From: Aminobacter aganoensis
Lineage (GTDB): Bacteria; Pseudomonadota; Alphaproteobacteria; Rhizobiales; Rhizobiaceae
Assembly (NCBI RefSeq): GCF_014206975.1
Contig: NZ_JACHOU010000017.1
Coordinates: 1-64,000, forward strand
Direction of reading: 5' to 3'
Length of the DNA: 64,000 bases
Shown: positions 16,798-24,986 of the stretch, piece after piece
How positions within the stretch are numbered: position 1 is the first letter of the stretch
Layout: every line of letters begins with the position of its first letter
The notes under the pieces: generated by a model
The model's input: only the letters and a program-made list of their open reading frames with translations
The model's database searches: none
What the model was told of the DNA's origin: nothing
Position numbers and translations under genes: made by a program

Positions 16798-17814
16798 GTG
16801 GCCAGTTCGCGACCGAAGATGGATGAAATCGCGCGGCTGGCCGGCGTCTCGAAGGCGACCGTCGACCGGGTGATGAACAATCGTGCCGGGGTGCAGGACC
16901 ACACCCGCAAGCATGTGATGGCGATTGCCGCCAACCTGGCCGGCGAGCCGGTGCCATCGGCGTCCGATACGGTTTGCCTCGATTTCGTGCTGCCCGGCGG
17001 CAGCAATGCGTTCATGGCCGATCTGGTCAGCCAGATCGAGCGGCGGGCGGAACTGCGTGGCGATGTCGACGTCGTCATCCATCGTGTCGCCGGCGTCGAC
17101 CCGGAGCAGACGGCAGCCGCGCTGGGCGGGCTGCGGGCCAATTGCCAGGGCGTCGGGCTGATCGGGCTGGACAGTCCGTCTGTGCGCGAGGCGGTGCGGC
17201 GGCTGATTGCGTCAGGCGTTCCCGTGCTGACGCTGGTGTCCGACATCAGCCATGTCGGGCGGATGAACTATGTCGGCATCGACAACCGCGCGGCGGGCCG
17301 CCTGGCCGGCTACCTGATCGGCCGCTTCCTGCCCGGCGCTTCCGGCAAGGTGGCGCTGCTGGCCGGTGCACTTGCCTATCGCGGCCACGAGGAGCGCGAG
17401 ATGGGCTTTCGCCACGTGCTGTCGGAGAGCTTTCCGAAGCTCGACGTGGTGGCCGTGCGCGAGGTGCACGAGGACCCCGACAGGGCGCATGACGAGGTGC
17501 GGGCGCTGCTTGCGGAGCACGACGACCTGCTTGCCATCTACTGCATCGGCGCCGGCCAGGACGGCGTGGCGCGGGCGCTGACGGAGACGGGTCGCGACAA
17601 ATCGGTGATCTTCATCGGCCATGACCTGACCGACCAGACACGGCAATATCTGCTGAGCGGCGTGATGGATGCAGCGATCGACCAGAATGCCCAGGTCGAG
17701 GCGCGCGAGGCGATCGACCGGCTGGTGCGGGCGGTGCGCGACGAGCCGAACATTCCGACGACGACCATCCGCATCCAGTCGGTGTTCCGGGAGAACATCC
17801 CGAGCGAAGTCTGA
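16798..17814 (+). CDS. LacI-family transcriptional regulator
   Basis: From GTG 16798 the protein has 338 residues. A LacI helix-turn-helix (EIARLAGVSKATVDRVMNN) covers about 10-28, followed by a periplasmic-binding-type effector domain similar to ribose- and inositol-binding proteins. GTG 16798 is preferred because GAGGGG stands five bases ahead; ATG 16780 has no ribosome site. The gene lies between the divergent oxygenase run and the importer genes. With the TCATTTTGA sites on both sides it is the likely repressor of the whole cluster, relieved by the imported cyclitol-like ligand. Confidence 0.87.
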   Translation: MASSRPKMDEIARLAGVSKATVDRVMNNRAGVQDHTRKHVMAIAANLAGEPVPSASDTVCLDFVLPGGSNAFMADLVSQIERRAELRGDVDVVIHRVAGVDPEQTAAALGGLRANCQGVGLIGLDSPSVREAVRRLIASGVPVLTLVSDISHVGRMNYVGIDNRAAGRLAGYLIGRFLPGASGKVALLAGALAYRGHEEREMGFRHVLSESFPKLDVVAVREVHEDPDRAHDEVRALLAEHDDLLAIYCIGAGQDGVARALTETGRDKSVIFIGHDLTDQTRQYLLSGVMDAAIDQNAQVEAREAIDRLVRAVRDEPNIPTTTIRIQSVFRENIPSEV

Positions 17815-17863
17815 GCGCAAGACGCCGATCGGGGCGCAATCTCAAGGCCATAGGATTTTCCAG

Positions 17864-18931
17864 ATGGACATGATCTCGGCCGCGGGCATTTCGGTTCGCT
17901 TCAACCGCGAGGGCGGGGTGGTCGACGACGTGGCGATCGAGGCTGGCGGCCGGACGATCCGGCCGCTGCATCGCGCCCTCTGGCTGGAGAGCGGCGAGAC
18001 GCTGCCCGACAGCGTGGCGCCGGTGGAAAGGCGGTTGGCCGGCGATTTCTTCTGCGCGCCTTTTGCCCAAAGCGAAGCAGGCGTGCCGATCCATGGCTGG
18101 CCGGCCAATGGCGACTGGGAAGGCGGCGAACAGGCGGCCACGACCGGCGGGCGCGTCAGCGCGGTCTACAGGCTGAAGCAGCAGGTCGCGGGCGCCCGGC
18201 TCGAAAAAACGATTGCCCTTAGGGCGGGCGAGCCGGTGGTCTACCAGACCCATGTCTTCACGGGCGGGACGAGCAGGCTGCCGATCGCGCATCATGCGAT
18301 GATCCGGGTGCCCGGTGGAGCGCGTCTCAGCTTTTCGCCGAAGACCGGTGGGCGGACCACGGCTGCCCCGCCCGAGACGGACCCCGCGCGCGGGCGCTCG
18401 ATCCTGGCCTATCCGCAATCCATCGCGGATCTCGCTGCCGTCCGCCGCAAGGACGGGGCGATGGTCGATGTCAGTCGTTATCCGTTCGACCGCGGACATG
18501 AGGACATCGTGGTGCTGTCGGAGCAGCCGGGGCGCACCGTCGGCTGGTCGGCGGCACTGGCCGACGCCGACGGGTTCCTGTTCTTTGCGCTGAAGGATGC
18601 CTTGGTGCTGCCGCAGACTGTGCTGTGGATGAGCAATGGCGGGCGCAGCTATGCACCCTGGAACAGCCGTCATATCGCGGTGCTGGGCATCGAGGAAGCC
18701 GCAACCGGCATCCACCTGCTGTCAGGCGAAGACATGCCTGACGGTGTCGCCACCGACCTCCAACTCGGTGCCGGGCGCACGGCGATTCGCTATGCCTTCG
18801 GTGCCGTCGTGCCGCCCAAGGGCTGGAGCGAGGTCGCCGACATCGCGATCTCAGGCGATGCGCTGATCCTCGAAGATCGCAGCGGCGAGCGCTTGTCGCT
18901 GCCATTCGATGGCGGCTTCTTCGCCGGCTGA
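17864..18931 (+). CDS. DUF4432 family protein, aldose-epimerase-like fold
   Basis: 355 residues with the all-beta sandwich pattern of the galactose mutarotase superfamily, most like DUF4432 proteins. Conserved histidines (AHHAMIRVPGG and NSRHIAVLGIE segments) could form the active site. No signal peptide is present, so it acts in the cytosol. It follows the LacI gene by 49 bases and precedes the importer genes. Anomer or epimer interconversion of the imported sugar-like substrate is the simplest role but unproven. ATG 17864 has AGGA upstream; the longer frame overlaps the LacI gene. Confidence 0.75.
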   Translation: MDMISAAGISVRFNREGGVVDDVAIEAGGRTIRPLHRALWLESGETLPDSVAPVERRLAGDFFCAPFAQSEAGVPIHGWPANGDWEGGEQAATTGGRVSAVYRLKQQVAGARLEKTIALRAGEPVVYQTHVFTGGTSRLPIAHHAMIRVPGGARLSFSPKTGGRTTAAPPETDPARGRSILAYPQSIADLAAVRRKDGAMVDVSRYPFDRGHEDIVVLSEQPGRTVGWSAALADADGFLFFALKDALVLPQTVLWMSNGGRSYAPWNSRHIAVLGIEEAATGIHLLSGEDMPDGVATDLQLGAGRTAIRYAFGAVVPPKGWSEVADIAISGDALILEDRSGERLSLPFDGGFFAG

Positions 18932-19100
18932 ACCCCATCATTCGATCCTATTCGGCGATGACCGTGCCTCAAAATGAGGCGTGATTGCGCATTCGCGCGC
19001 GGTTTGCCTGGGCGCAAGTGGGGTTTCTCGCCGCTCGTCGCCAATTCGCGGGACTGGTGGGATTCGCGCTTGACTCGCATCTGCCGTTACGCCACTTTTC

Positions 19101-19140
19101 GAGCATCAAAATGATCCTGAAAAAACATCATTTTGAGCAT
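19101..19140. promoter_or_regulatory. paired candidate LacI-family operators ahead of importer
   Basis: TCAAAATGA (19106-19114) and its inverse TCATTTTGA (19128-19136) form an inverted pair whose centres are 22 bases apart, about two DNA turns. GAGCAT-type flanks extend the similarity. The pair lies in the 353-bp gap 18932-19284 ahead of the binding-protein gene; nothing else in that gap was recognised. Confidence 0.6.
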
Positions 19141-19284
19141 TTGCCGTGCGGGAGGATTTGCACGGTGATTGGAGGGCCAATCCATCGACGATAGCGCGCG
19201 CGTCCGGTTGCCGGGCGTCGCCCTGCTTACGCCGGATTGAAAAGCGGAGCGGGGCATCCCGCCCGGATGAGGAGGAGAACAACC

Positions 19285-20232
19285 GTGCTGAAAAGGACTA
19301 TAGCCATCGTTTCGGCGGCCCTGGTGGCGACCAGCCTGGGGCTGGCCACGACCGCCTATGCGCAGGCCAAGAAGACGTATTACTGGGTGTCGCATGGCTC
19401 GCCGGCCGATCCGGTTTGGACCTATTTCCTGGCTGGCGCCAAGCAATGGGCCGACGACACCGGCAACACCGTCAACACGTCGTTCCATAATGGTGACGTG
19501 CCGGCGCACCAGGAGGCCATTCGCGCCGCGATCGCTGCCAAGGCATCCGGCATCGTGACCTCGAGCCCGGATCCGGGCAGCCTGGTCAAGGTGGCCGAGG
19601 AGGCCCGCGCCGCGGGCATTCCGATCATCAACATGAACACGCCTGATCCTTCCGCCAACTTCAACGCCTATGTCGGCGGCAACAACGTCGCCTTCGGGCG
19701 CGGCTGGGCGCAGTACCTGGTCGACAAGAAGCTGGTGAAGGAAGGCGATTTCGTCTGGATGCCGGTCGAGGTTCCCGGCGCCACCTACGGCGTGCAGGAA
19801 GAAGAAGGCATCGCCAGCGTCTTCAAGCCGCTCAACATCACCTGGGAAGTCACCGACGCGACGCTCGACCAGGCGGAGATCATCACCCGCATGGCCGACT
19901 ACCTGACCGCCAACAAGGCCAAGGTAAAGGCGATCATCGGCCTCGGCGACCTCGTCACCGGCTCGATCAAGCGTGTCTTCGACCAGGCCGGCGTCAAGCC
20001 GGGTGAAATCCCGGTCGTCGGCTGGGGCAATTCGCGCGACACCACCCAGGAGGTGCTGGAAGGCTATGTCAACGCCGCCCAGTGGCAGGACCCGCAAGCG
20101 ACCAGCTACATGGCGCTGTCGATGGCGGCGATGGCCGCCAGCAAGATCCCGCCCGGCTTCGACATCATCGTCGGCTCGCTCTATGAAAAAGACCGGGCGC
20201 AGCTCTACGACGACATCCTGGCCGGCAAATAA
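19285..20232 (+). CDS. sugar ABC importer substrate-binding protein, ribose/rhizopine (MocB) type
   Basis: 315 residues from GTG 19285, which follows GAGGAGGAG at ideal spacing; it begins LKRTIAIV and has a clean signal peptide ending AYA-QA. The mature part is a periplasmic binding protein of the family that includes RbsB and MocB. An ATG at 19267 would overlap the ribosome site. It lies behind the paired operator and ahead of a permease and ATPase gene, giving a complete importer of ribose type. Ligand likely a sugar, cyclitol or amino-cyclitol. Confidence 0.87.
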   Translation: MLKRTIAIVSAALVATSLGLATTAYAQAKKTYYWVSHGSPADPVWTYFLAGAKQWADDTGNTVNTSFHNGDVPAHQEAIRAAIAAKASGIVTSSPDPGSLVKVAEEARAAGIPIINMNTPDPSANFNAYVGGNNVAFGRGWAQYLVDKKLVKEGDFVWMPVEVPGATYGVQEEEGIASVFKPLNITWEVTDATLDQAEIITRMADYLTANKAKVKAIIGLGDLVTGSIKRVFDQAGVKPGEIPVVGWGNSRDTTQEVLEGYVNAAQWQDPQATSYMALSMAAMAASKIPPGFDIIVGSLYEKDRAQLYDDILAGK

Positions 20233-20243
20233 GCCTGCCAAAG

Positions 20244-20270
20244 CCCCGGCCTGGACATTCCGGGCCGGGG
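20244..20270 (+). other. intercistronic stem-loop after binding-protein gene
   Basis: A 12-bp stem with one wobble (arms 20244-20255 and 20259-20270) closes a CAT loop, eleven bases after the stop codon. No T run follows. It probably stabilises the binding-protein message relative to the permease part. Confidence 0.6.
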
Positions 20271-20407
20271 AGCCTCCGCCGGCACCGTTCGATCTTCGAT
20301 GCAATGGCATCGCTGCCGGTTCGGTTTCATGCTGCCTAGTGGGTGCGCATCCAGCACCGTCGCAGCGTGGCCACCCACTGACGACCAACGTCTCTCACGG
20401 ATCAGTC

Positions 20408-21394
20408 ATGGACAATCGATCACTCGTGCAGCGCTTCATCGCGAAGCCTGAATTCGGACCGTTGGTCCTGCTCATCCTGGAAATCGCGATCTTCTGGTCG
20501 ATCAATCCGGACTTCCTGTCGCCGCTGAACATTTCCAACACGCTTGCCTTCACGGTCGAACTCGGCCTCATCGCGCTGGCCATGACGCTGTTGATGACCT
20601 CGGGCGAATTCGACCTGTCGGTCGGCTCGGTGTTCGGGCTGTCGGCGGTGGTGATGTGGACGGTGTTCAACACCGGCATCGCGCCGCTGCCCGTGGCCTT
20701 CCTGATCGCCATCGGCCTTGCGATGCTGATCGGCTTCGTCAACGGCTGGTTCGTCACCCGGCTCGCCATCCCGTCGTTCCTGGTGACGCTCGGCATGCTT
20801 TTGATCGCGCGCGGCTCGGCGCTCTACATCACCGACGGATTTCCGCAGCGGACCTGGAACGCCGAGGATCAATGGCTGGCGCAGCTTCTGGTCGGCGACT
20901 TCTACGTCGGCGGCTTCCGCGTCTACATGTCCCTGCTGTGGTTTGCCCTGTTTGCCTTCCTTGCGCATTATCTGTTGACCCAGACCAAGGCCGGCAACTG
21001 GATCCAGGCCTCGGGCGGCAACCCCAACGCGGCGCGGGCGCGCGGCGTCAACGTCCGGCGCACCAAGGTGGCGCTGTTCATGCTGTCGTCGGCGATGGCG
21101 GCGTTTGCCGGCATCATCAGCTCAATCCGCACCTCGGCCGCCAACCCCAACAGCGGCACCGGCTACGAGCTCGAGATCATCGCCATGGTGGTCATCGGCG
21201 GCACGGTGCTGACGGGCGGGCGCGGCACGATCATCGGGACGGTGCTCGGCATCTTCATCCTTCGCATCATGCGCAATGGCATCGTCATGGTCGGCGTGCC
21301 CGGCCTTGCCTACAACATCTTCATCGGCGCGATCATCCTCGGCATGATGGCGCTGCATTCCTGGCTCGAACGCCGTCACAATGCGGGGACCTGA
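20408..21394 (+). CDS. sugar ABC importer permease, RbsC type
   Basis: 328 residues with eight to ten hydrophobic segments and the RbsC-family signatures TSGEFDLSVGS (about residues 63-73) and GGTVLTGGRGT (about 264-274). It lies 175 bases after the binding-protein gene and three bases before the ATPase gene. Ribosome site is weak (CACGGA). Forms the membrane channel, presumably as a homodimer. Confidence 0.87.
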   Translation: MDNRSLVQRFIAKPEFGPLVLLILEIAIFWSINPDFLSPLNISNTLAFTVELGLIALAMTLLMTSGEFDLSVGSVFGLSAVVMWTVFNTGIAPLPVAFLIAIGLAMLIGFVNGWFVTRLAIPSFLVTLGMLLIARGSALYITDGFPQRTWNAEDQWLAQLLVGDFYVGGFRVYMSLLWFALFAFLAHYLLTQTKAGNWIQASGGNPNAARARGVNVRRTKVALFMLSSAMAAFAGIISSIRTSAANPNSGTGYELEIIAMVVIGGTVLTGGRGTIIGTVLGIFILRIMRNGIVMVGVPGLAYNIFIGAIILGMMALHSWLERRHNAGT

Positions 21395-21397
21395 GCG

Positions 21398-22171
21398 ATG
21401 ACCCAAGAACTCGTCCGGATGCAGAACATCAACAAGTTCTACGGCCGCATCCATGCGCTTCGCGACGTGTCGCTGACGGTCAACACGCATGAGGTGGTGG
21501 GCCTGCTCGGCGACAATGGTGCTGGCAAGTCGACGCTGATCAAGGTGCTGTCGGGGGCGGTGCCGATGACCAGCGGCGAGATCTTCGTCAAGGGCAAGGA
21601 GGTGCAGATGAGAAGCACCACCGACGCCATCGAAAACGGCATCGAGACCATCTACCAGGATTCGGCGCTGGTGCCGCAGCTGTCGATCGCGCGCAACCTG
21701 TTTCTCGGCCGCGAACCGGTCAAGGGGCCGGCGCTGTTCAACCGGCTCGACCACGAGATGATGAACGAAGTGGCTGGCACGCTGCTCAAGCGCGTCGGCA
21801 TCACCAAGAACATACCGCCGACCACGCCGATCGGGGCGCTGTCGGGCGGCGAGCGCCAGGCGGTGGCGATCGCGCGCGCCATGCATTTCGACAGCAACCT
21901 GATCATCCTCGACGAGCCAACCAACAATCTCGGCGTCGCCGAGACGCAAGGGGTGTTGCGCTTCGTGCGCGAGGTGCGCGACACCGGCCACTCCTGCATC
22001 TTCATCGCCCACAATATCCACCATGTCTTCCAGGTGGTGGACCGGATCGTTGTGATGCGCGGCGGGCAGGTGGTGGCCGACAACATCGACCCCAAGCAAT
22101 CGACCATCGAGGAGGTCGAGCGGGTGATAACAGGCGAGCACCTGATCGAGGCGCTCGGTCTCGAGCACTGA
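21398..22171 (+). CDS. sugar ABC importer ATPase, single-domain RbsA-like
   Basis: 257 residues with Walker A GDNGAGKS at 38-45, signature LSGGE at 148-152 and Walker B LIILDEP at 168-174. Ribose-type ATPases normally carry two fused nucleotide-binding domains (about 500 residues); this one has a single domain, as in several rhizobial cyclitol and fructose importers, so it should work as a homodimer. It begins three bases after the permease stop. Confidence 0.87.
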   Translation: MTQELVRMQNINKFYGRIHALRDVSLTVNTHEVVGLLGDNGAGKSTLIKVLSGAVPMTSGEIFVKGKEVQMRSTTDAIENGIETIYQDSALVPQLSIARNLFLGREPVKGPALFNRLDHEMMNEVAGTLLKRVGITKNIPPTTPIGALSGGERQAVAIARAMHFDSNLIILDEPTNNLGVAETQGVLRFVREVRDTGHSCIFIAHNIHHVFQVVDRIVVMRGGQVVADNIDPKQSTIEEVERVITGEHLIEALGLEH

Positions 22172-22201
22172 GGGCGGGGGTAAAACCGAGGAGAGCAAAG
22201 C

Positions 22202-23233
22202 ATGCCAGATCACAACAAGCCGCTCGTCCTCTCCGCTCCCCGGCCGCGCACGTTGGACCTGATTTTTACGCCCGAGGCTTTGGCTGGGCTGCGAGCCGAG
22301 AACGAGGTGATCGAGGTCGAGCCCGAGGAGATTGCCGCGCTTGCCCCCGACATTCTCGGGCGCGTGCGCTATCTCATCGGCCAGCCGGCCTTGTCGCTTC
22401 AGACGCTGGAGGCGATGGTCTCGCTGCGCTGCATCTTCAATGTCGAGGGCAACCTGCTCGACAACATGCCCTACGAGCACCTCTTCGGGCGCGGCGTTCA
22501 TGTGGTGACGACCAGCCAGGTGTTCGCCGAGCCGGTGGCCGAGATCGGTCTCGCCCTGGCGCTCGACCTTGCCCGCGGCATCACCGACGCGGACCTCGCC
22601 TTCCGCGAGGGGCGCGAGCTCTGGGGCGCCGAGGGCAATGCCTCGGCGCGGCTGCTGTCTGGCGCCGACATCGGCTTCATCGGCTTCGGCGATCTCGGCA
22701 AGGCGCTGAACCGGCTGCTCGCAGGGTTCCGCGCTTGTGTCAAAGCCTTCGACCCGTGGCTGCCGCCATCGGTGCTCCGGGAGAGCGGTGTCGAACCAGC
22801 GACGCTCGACGAGGTGCTTTCGGGTAGCGACGTCGTCTTCGTGGTGGCCTCGGTGACCAGCGAAAACCAGGGTTTTCTCGACGCGGGCTCCTTCGCCCGC
22901 ATGCGCCAAGGCGCGGCGCTGATCCTGCTCAGCCGCGCCGGCGTCGTCGATTTCCCCGACCTGATCGACGCCGTGCGCAGCGGCCACATCGTGGCTGCCA
23001 GCGACGTGTTCCCGGAAGAGCCGCTGGCGCTGGATCATCCGGTGCGCAGACTGCCCGGCTTCCTGCGCTCGGCCCACCGGGCCGGCGCGCTCGACATTGC
23101 CTTCAAGCGCATGGGCGACATGGTGCTGGAGGACATGGCCCTGATGGACCGCGGCCTTCCGCCGATGCGCTGCAAGCGGGCCGAACGCGAGACGGTATCG
23201 CGCATGCGATCGAAACCGGTCGAGCGGAACTAG
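22202..23233 (+). CDS. D-isomer-specific 2-hydroxyacid dehydrogenase family protein
   Basis: 343 residues. The NAD-binding motif GFGDLG is near residues 161-166. The catalytic set of the family is present: Arg in LLSRAGV, Glu in DVFPEEP and His in RSAHRAG. The last 40 residues extend past the usual end and are basic. AGGAGAGCAAAGC precedes the ATG. It closes the importer operon of the moc-like cluster, so it may reduce or oxidise a hydroxy-acid intermediate late in the route. Its exact substrate is not readable from sequence. Confidence 0.8.
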   Translation: MPDHNKPLVLSAPRPRTLDLIFTPEALAGLRAENEVIEVEPEEIAALAPDILGRVRYLIGQPALSLQTLEAMVSLRCIFNVEGNLLDNMPYEHLFGRGVHVVTTSQVFAEPVAEIGLALALDLARGITDADLAFREGRELWGAEGNASARLLSGADIGFIGFGDLGKALNRLLAGFRACVKAFDPWLPPSVLRESGVEPATLDEVLSGSDVVFVVASVTSENQGFLDAGSFARMRQGAALILLSRAGVVDFPDLIDAVRSGHIVAASDVFPEEPLALDHPVRRLPGFLRSAHRAGALDIAFKRMGDMVLEDMALMDRGLPPMRCKRAERETVSRMRSKPVERN

Positions 23234-23411
23234 ATGTTCGATACATCTGCAGTGTCGCGGGCGCTGGCGGACAAGTCGTTCTGGCATTGGGTTGCATGCC
23301 TTGAGGAGAACTCAAGAGAAAATCCACCCGTCTTCTTGGCCGGCAGATGAACGACTTTCACTCCATTGCTAGTCCTGTAAATCACCCTTGACTTTGACAT
23401 GCCCACGAATA

Positions 23412-23600
23412 GGGTGCGCGCGTCATGGTCTTCCGCCGACGAGGTGGAAGCTAAGAGGGAATCCGGTGTGAAACCGGAGCTGACCCGCAACTGTAAGCGG
23501 TGAGCCGTTCGCCCAAATGTCACTGGCAATATTGCCGGGAAGACGGGCGGCATGGGCTGTGATCCGTGAGCCAGGAGACCTGCCTGACAGAGTGAGATTC
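23412..23600 (+). ncRNA. cobalamin riboswitch
   Basis: The conserved core is plain: GGGAA followed by CCGGTGTGAAACCGGAGC, then GACCCGCAACTGTAAGCGG ending at 23500, then a CACTG element at 23521 and the B12 box GAGCCAGGAGACCTGCCT at 23568-23585. The upstream GGTGGAAGC arm at 23443-23451 completes the layout. Adenosyl- or methylcobalamin binding should lower expression of the importer operon beginning at 23875. The exact ends are approximate. Confidence 0.93.
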
Positions 23601-23808
23601 CGTGGTCGGGGTGTGCCACAGGAGTGACGGTTCCATTTCGAAGGCCCTGTTGCGGCTTTCGTCGGGCCCGCATTTCCGCACCTCGTCCCCGGCAGGCAGA
23701 GGTTGGCGCGGCGATGTCGGGAAGATTGGTTTCCCCATGTTCGAAGAGCTTCGGCGGGCGCCTTTGGCGTCGTCCGGCGTGCTGCGCCTGTTTGCCTGTG
23801 TCGTCTGA

Positions 23809-23840
23809 CCGAGGCCTGCTCGGACATGTGCAGGCCTCGG
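23809..23840 (+). promoter_or_regulatory. hairpin in riboswitch leader, possible expression platform
   Basis: A perfect 11-bp stem (CCGAGGCCTGC at 23809-23819 with its complement at 23830-23840) and a 10-base loop lie between the riboswitch core and the start codon at 23875. No T run follows, so Rho-dependent or translational control is more likely than intrinsic termination. The link to the riboswitch is inferred from position. Confidence 0.5.
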
Positions 23841-23874
23841 CACGCCCCGCACCGCATTTGCGCATGGAGACATC

Positions 23875-24924
23875 ATGAAAATCACTCAGCTAGCCCTGTG
23901 GCTCGGACTTGCCCTGGCTTCGGCCATTGGCTTGGCACCGGCGGCCGCCGAAACCTTCACCGACGATGCCGGCCGCAAGGTCGAGCTGGAACTGCCGATC
24001 AAGCGGGCGGTGATCTTCAACCGCTATGCGGTTGAGTTCGCCCGTGCCATCGGGGCCATCGACAAGGTCGTCGGCGTCGATGCGAGCACGATGCGGGACC
24101 CGACCTACTGGCCGCAGTTCAAGGACAGCGACATCGTCGGCCAGGGCCAGACCCAGCCCAACTACGAAGCGATCGTGGCGCTCAAGCCCGACGTGGTGAT
24201 CATCCCGCGCAATGGCGTCTACGAGGAGGCGGCGCGACAGCTCGAAGCCTTCGGCATTCCGGTTCTGGTCGTCACCGCCTGGGACACGCTTCAGCACGTC
24301 GAGAACGTGACGCTGTTCGGCAAGCTGTTCGACAGCACGGAAAAGGCCGATGCGCTCAACGCCTATTACACCCGCTACATGGACCTGCTGGCCGAGCGCC
24401 TGAAGGACGTCGAGCGCAAGAAGGTGTACCTCGAAGAGGTGCGCGACCTGGTGACGGTTACGCCGGGTTCGGGCTGGCACGACATGATCGAGGCCGGCGG
24501 CGGCATCAACGTCTTCGGCGACATCGACATCAAGAAGCAGCCCTCCTCGCGCGGCAACGAGAACAGCTTCACCGTCGATCCCGAGGAGATCATCGCGCGT
24601 AAGCCGGATCTGGTGATCAAGCTGCAGCCCGGCTCCTACCAGACGATCCCGGAAGCGAAGTTCGCCGACAGCTGGAAGGCGATCGTCGCACGCGAGGAAA
24701 TTTCGGGCGCGCCGGTCGGTGCGGGGGGCAATGTGCGCTTGATCAATTACTATCTGGCAGGCGGCTCGTCCAAGGTGACGGGCGCGCTGCAGGTCGCCAA
24801 GTGGCTCTATCCCGACCGCTTCGCCGACATCGATCCCGAGGCGGCGATGAAGGAATGGATCGAGATCTACCAAGGCCTGCCGTTCCAGGGCGGCATGACC
24901 TACCAGGGCAGCGCCTCCAACTGA
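23875..24924 (+). CDS. ABC importer substrate-binding protein, BtuF/FepB type (corrinoid candidate)
   Basis: 349 residues with a signal peptide ending AAAA-ET near residue 24-25 and a class III (TroA-like) binding fold joined by a long helix. The phrase ALKPDVVIIPRN is typical of the family. Position directly under a cobalamin riboswitch argues for corrinoid or cobinamide capture, although the family also binds siderophores. GGAGACATC is the ribosome site. First gene of a four-gene operon. Confidence 0.83.
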   Translation: MKITQLALWLGLALASAIGLAPAAAETFTDDAGRKVELELPIKRAVIFNRYAVEFARAIGAIDKVVGVDASTMRDPTYWPQFKDSDIVGQGQTQPNYEAIVALKPDVVIIPRNGVYEEAARQLEAFGIPVLVVTAWDTLQHVENVTLFGKLFDSTEKADALNAYYTRYMDLLAERLKDVERKKVYLEEVRDLVTVTPGSGWHDMIEAGGGINVFGDIDIKKQPSSRGNENSFTVDPEEIIARKPDLVIKLQPGSYQTIPEAKFADSWKAIVAREEISGAPVGAGGNVRLINYYLAGGSSKVTGALQVAKWLYPDRFADIDPEAAMKEWIEIYQGLPFQGGMTYQGSASN

Positions 24925-24930
24925 CGAACC

Positions 24931-24963
24931 GGCACGCCGCCGCCGGCAAGGCCGCGGCGTGCC
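24931..24963 (+). other. intercistronic stem-loop after binding-protein gene
   Basis: Perfect 10-bp stem (24931-24940 with 24954-24963) and a 13-base GC-rich loop, seven bases after the stop of the binding-protein gene. No T run. Same placement as the hairpins in the two other importer operons of the window. Confidence 0.6.
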
Positions 24964-24986
24964 TCCCCTAATCGGAGGCTTCGACC

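Noticed and set aside
21122-23287. Minus-strand frame of 721 residues
   Set aside because: Shadow of the ATPase and dehydrogenase genes; no start signal or motif.
23388-23412. TTGACT/TTGACA elements ahead of the riboswitch as a sigma-70 promoter
   Set aside because: No -10 match at 16-18 bases from either element, so I could not fix a promoter.
23602-23808. Small plus-strand frame in the riboswitch leader
   Set aside because: Lies between riboswitch and start codon, no ribosome site; may be leader RNA only.
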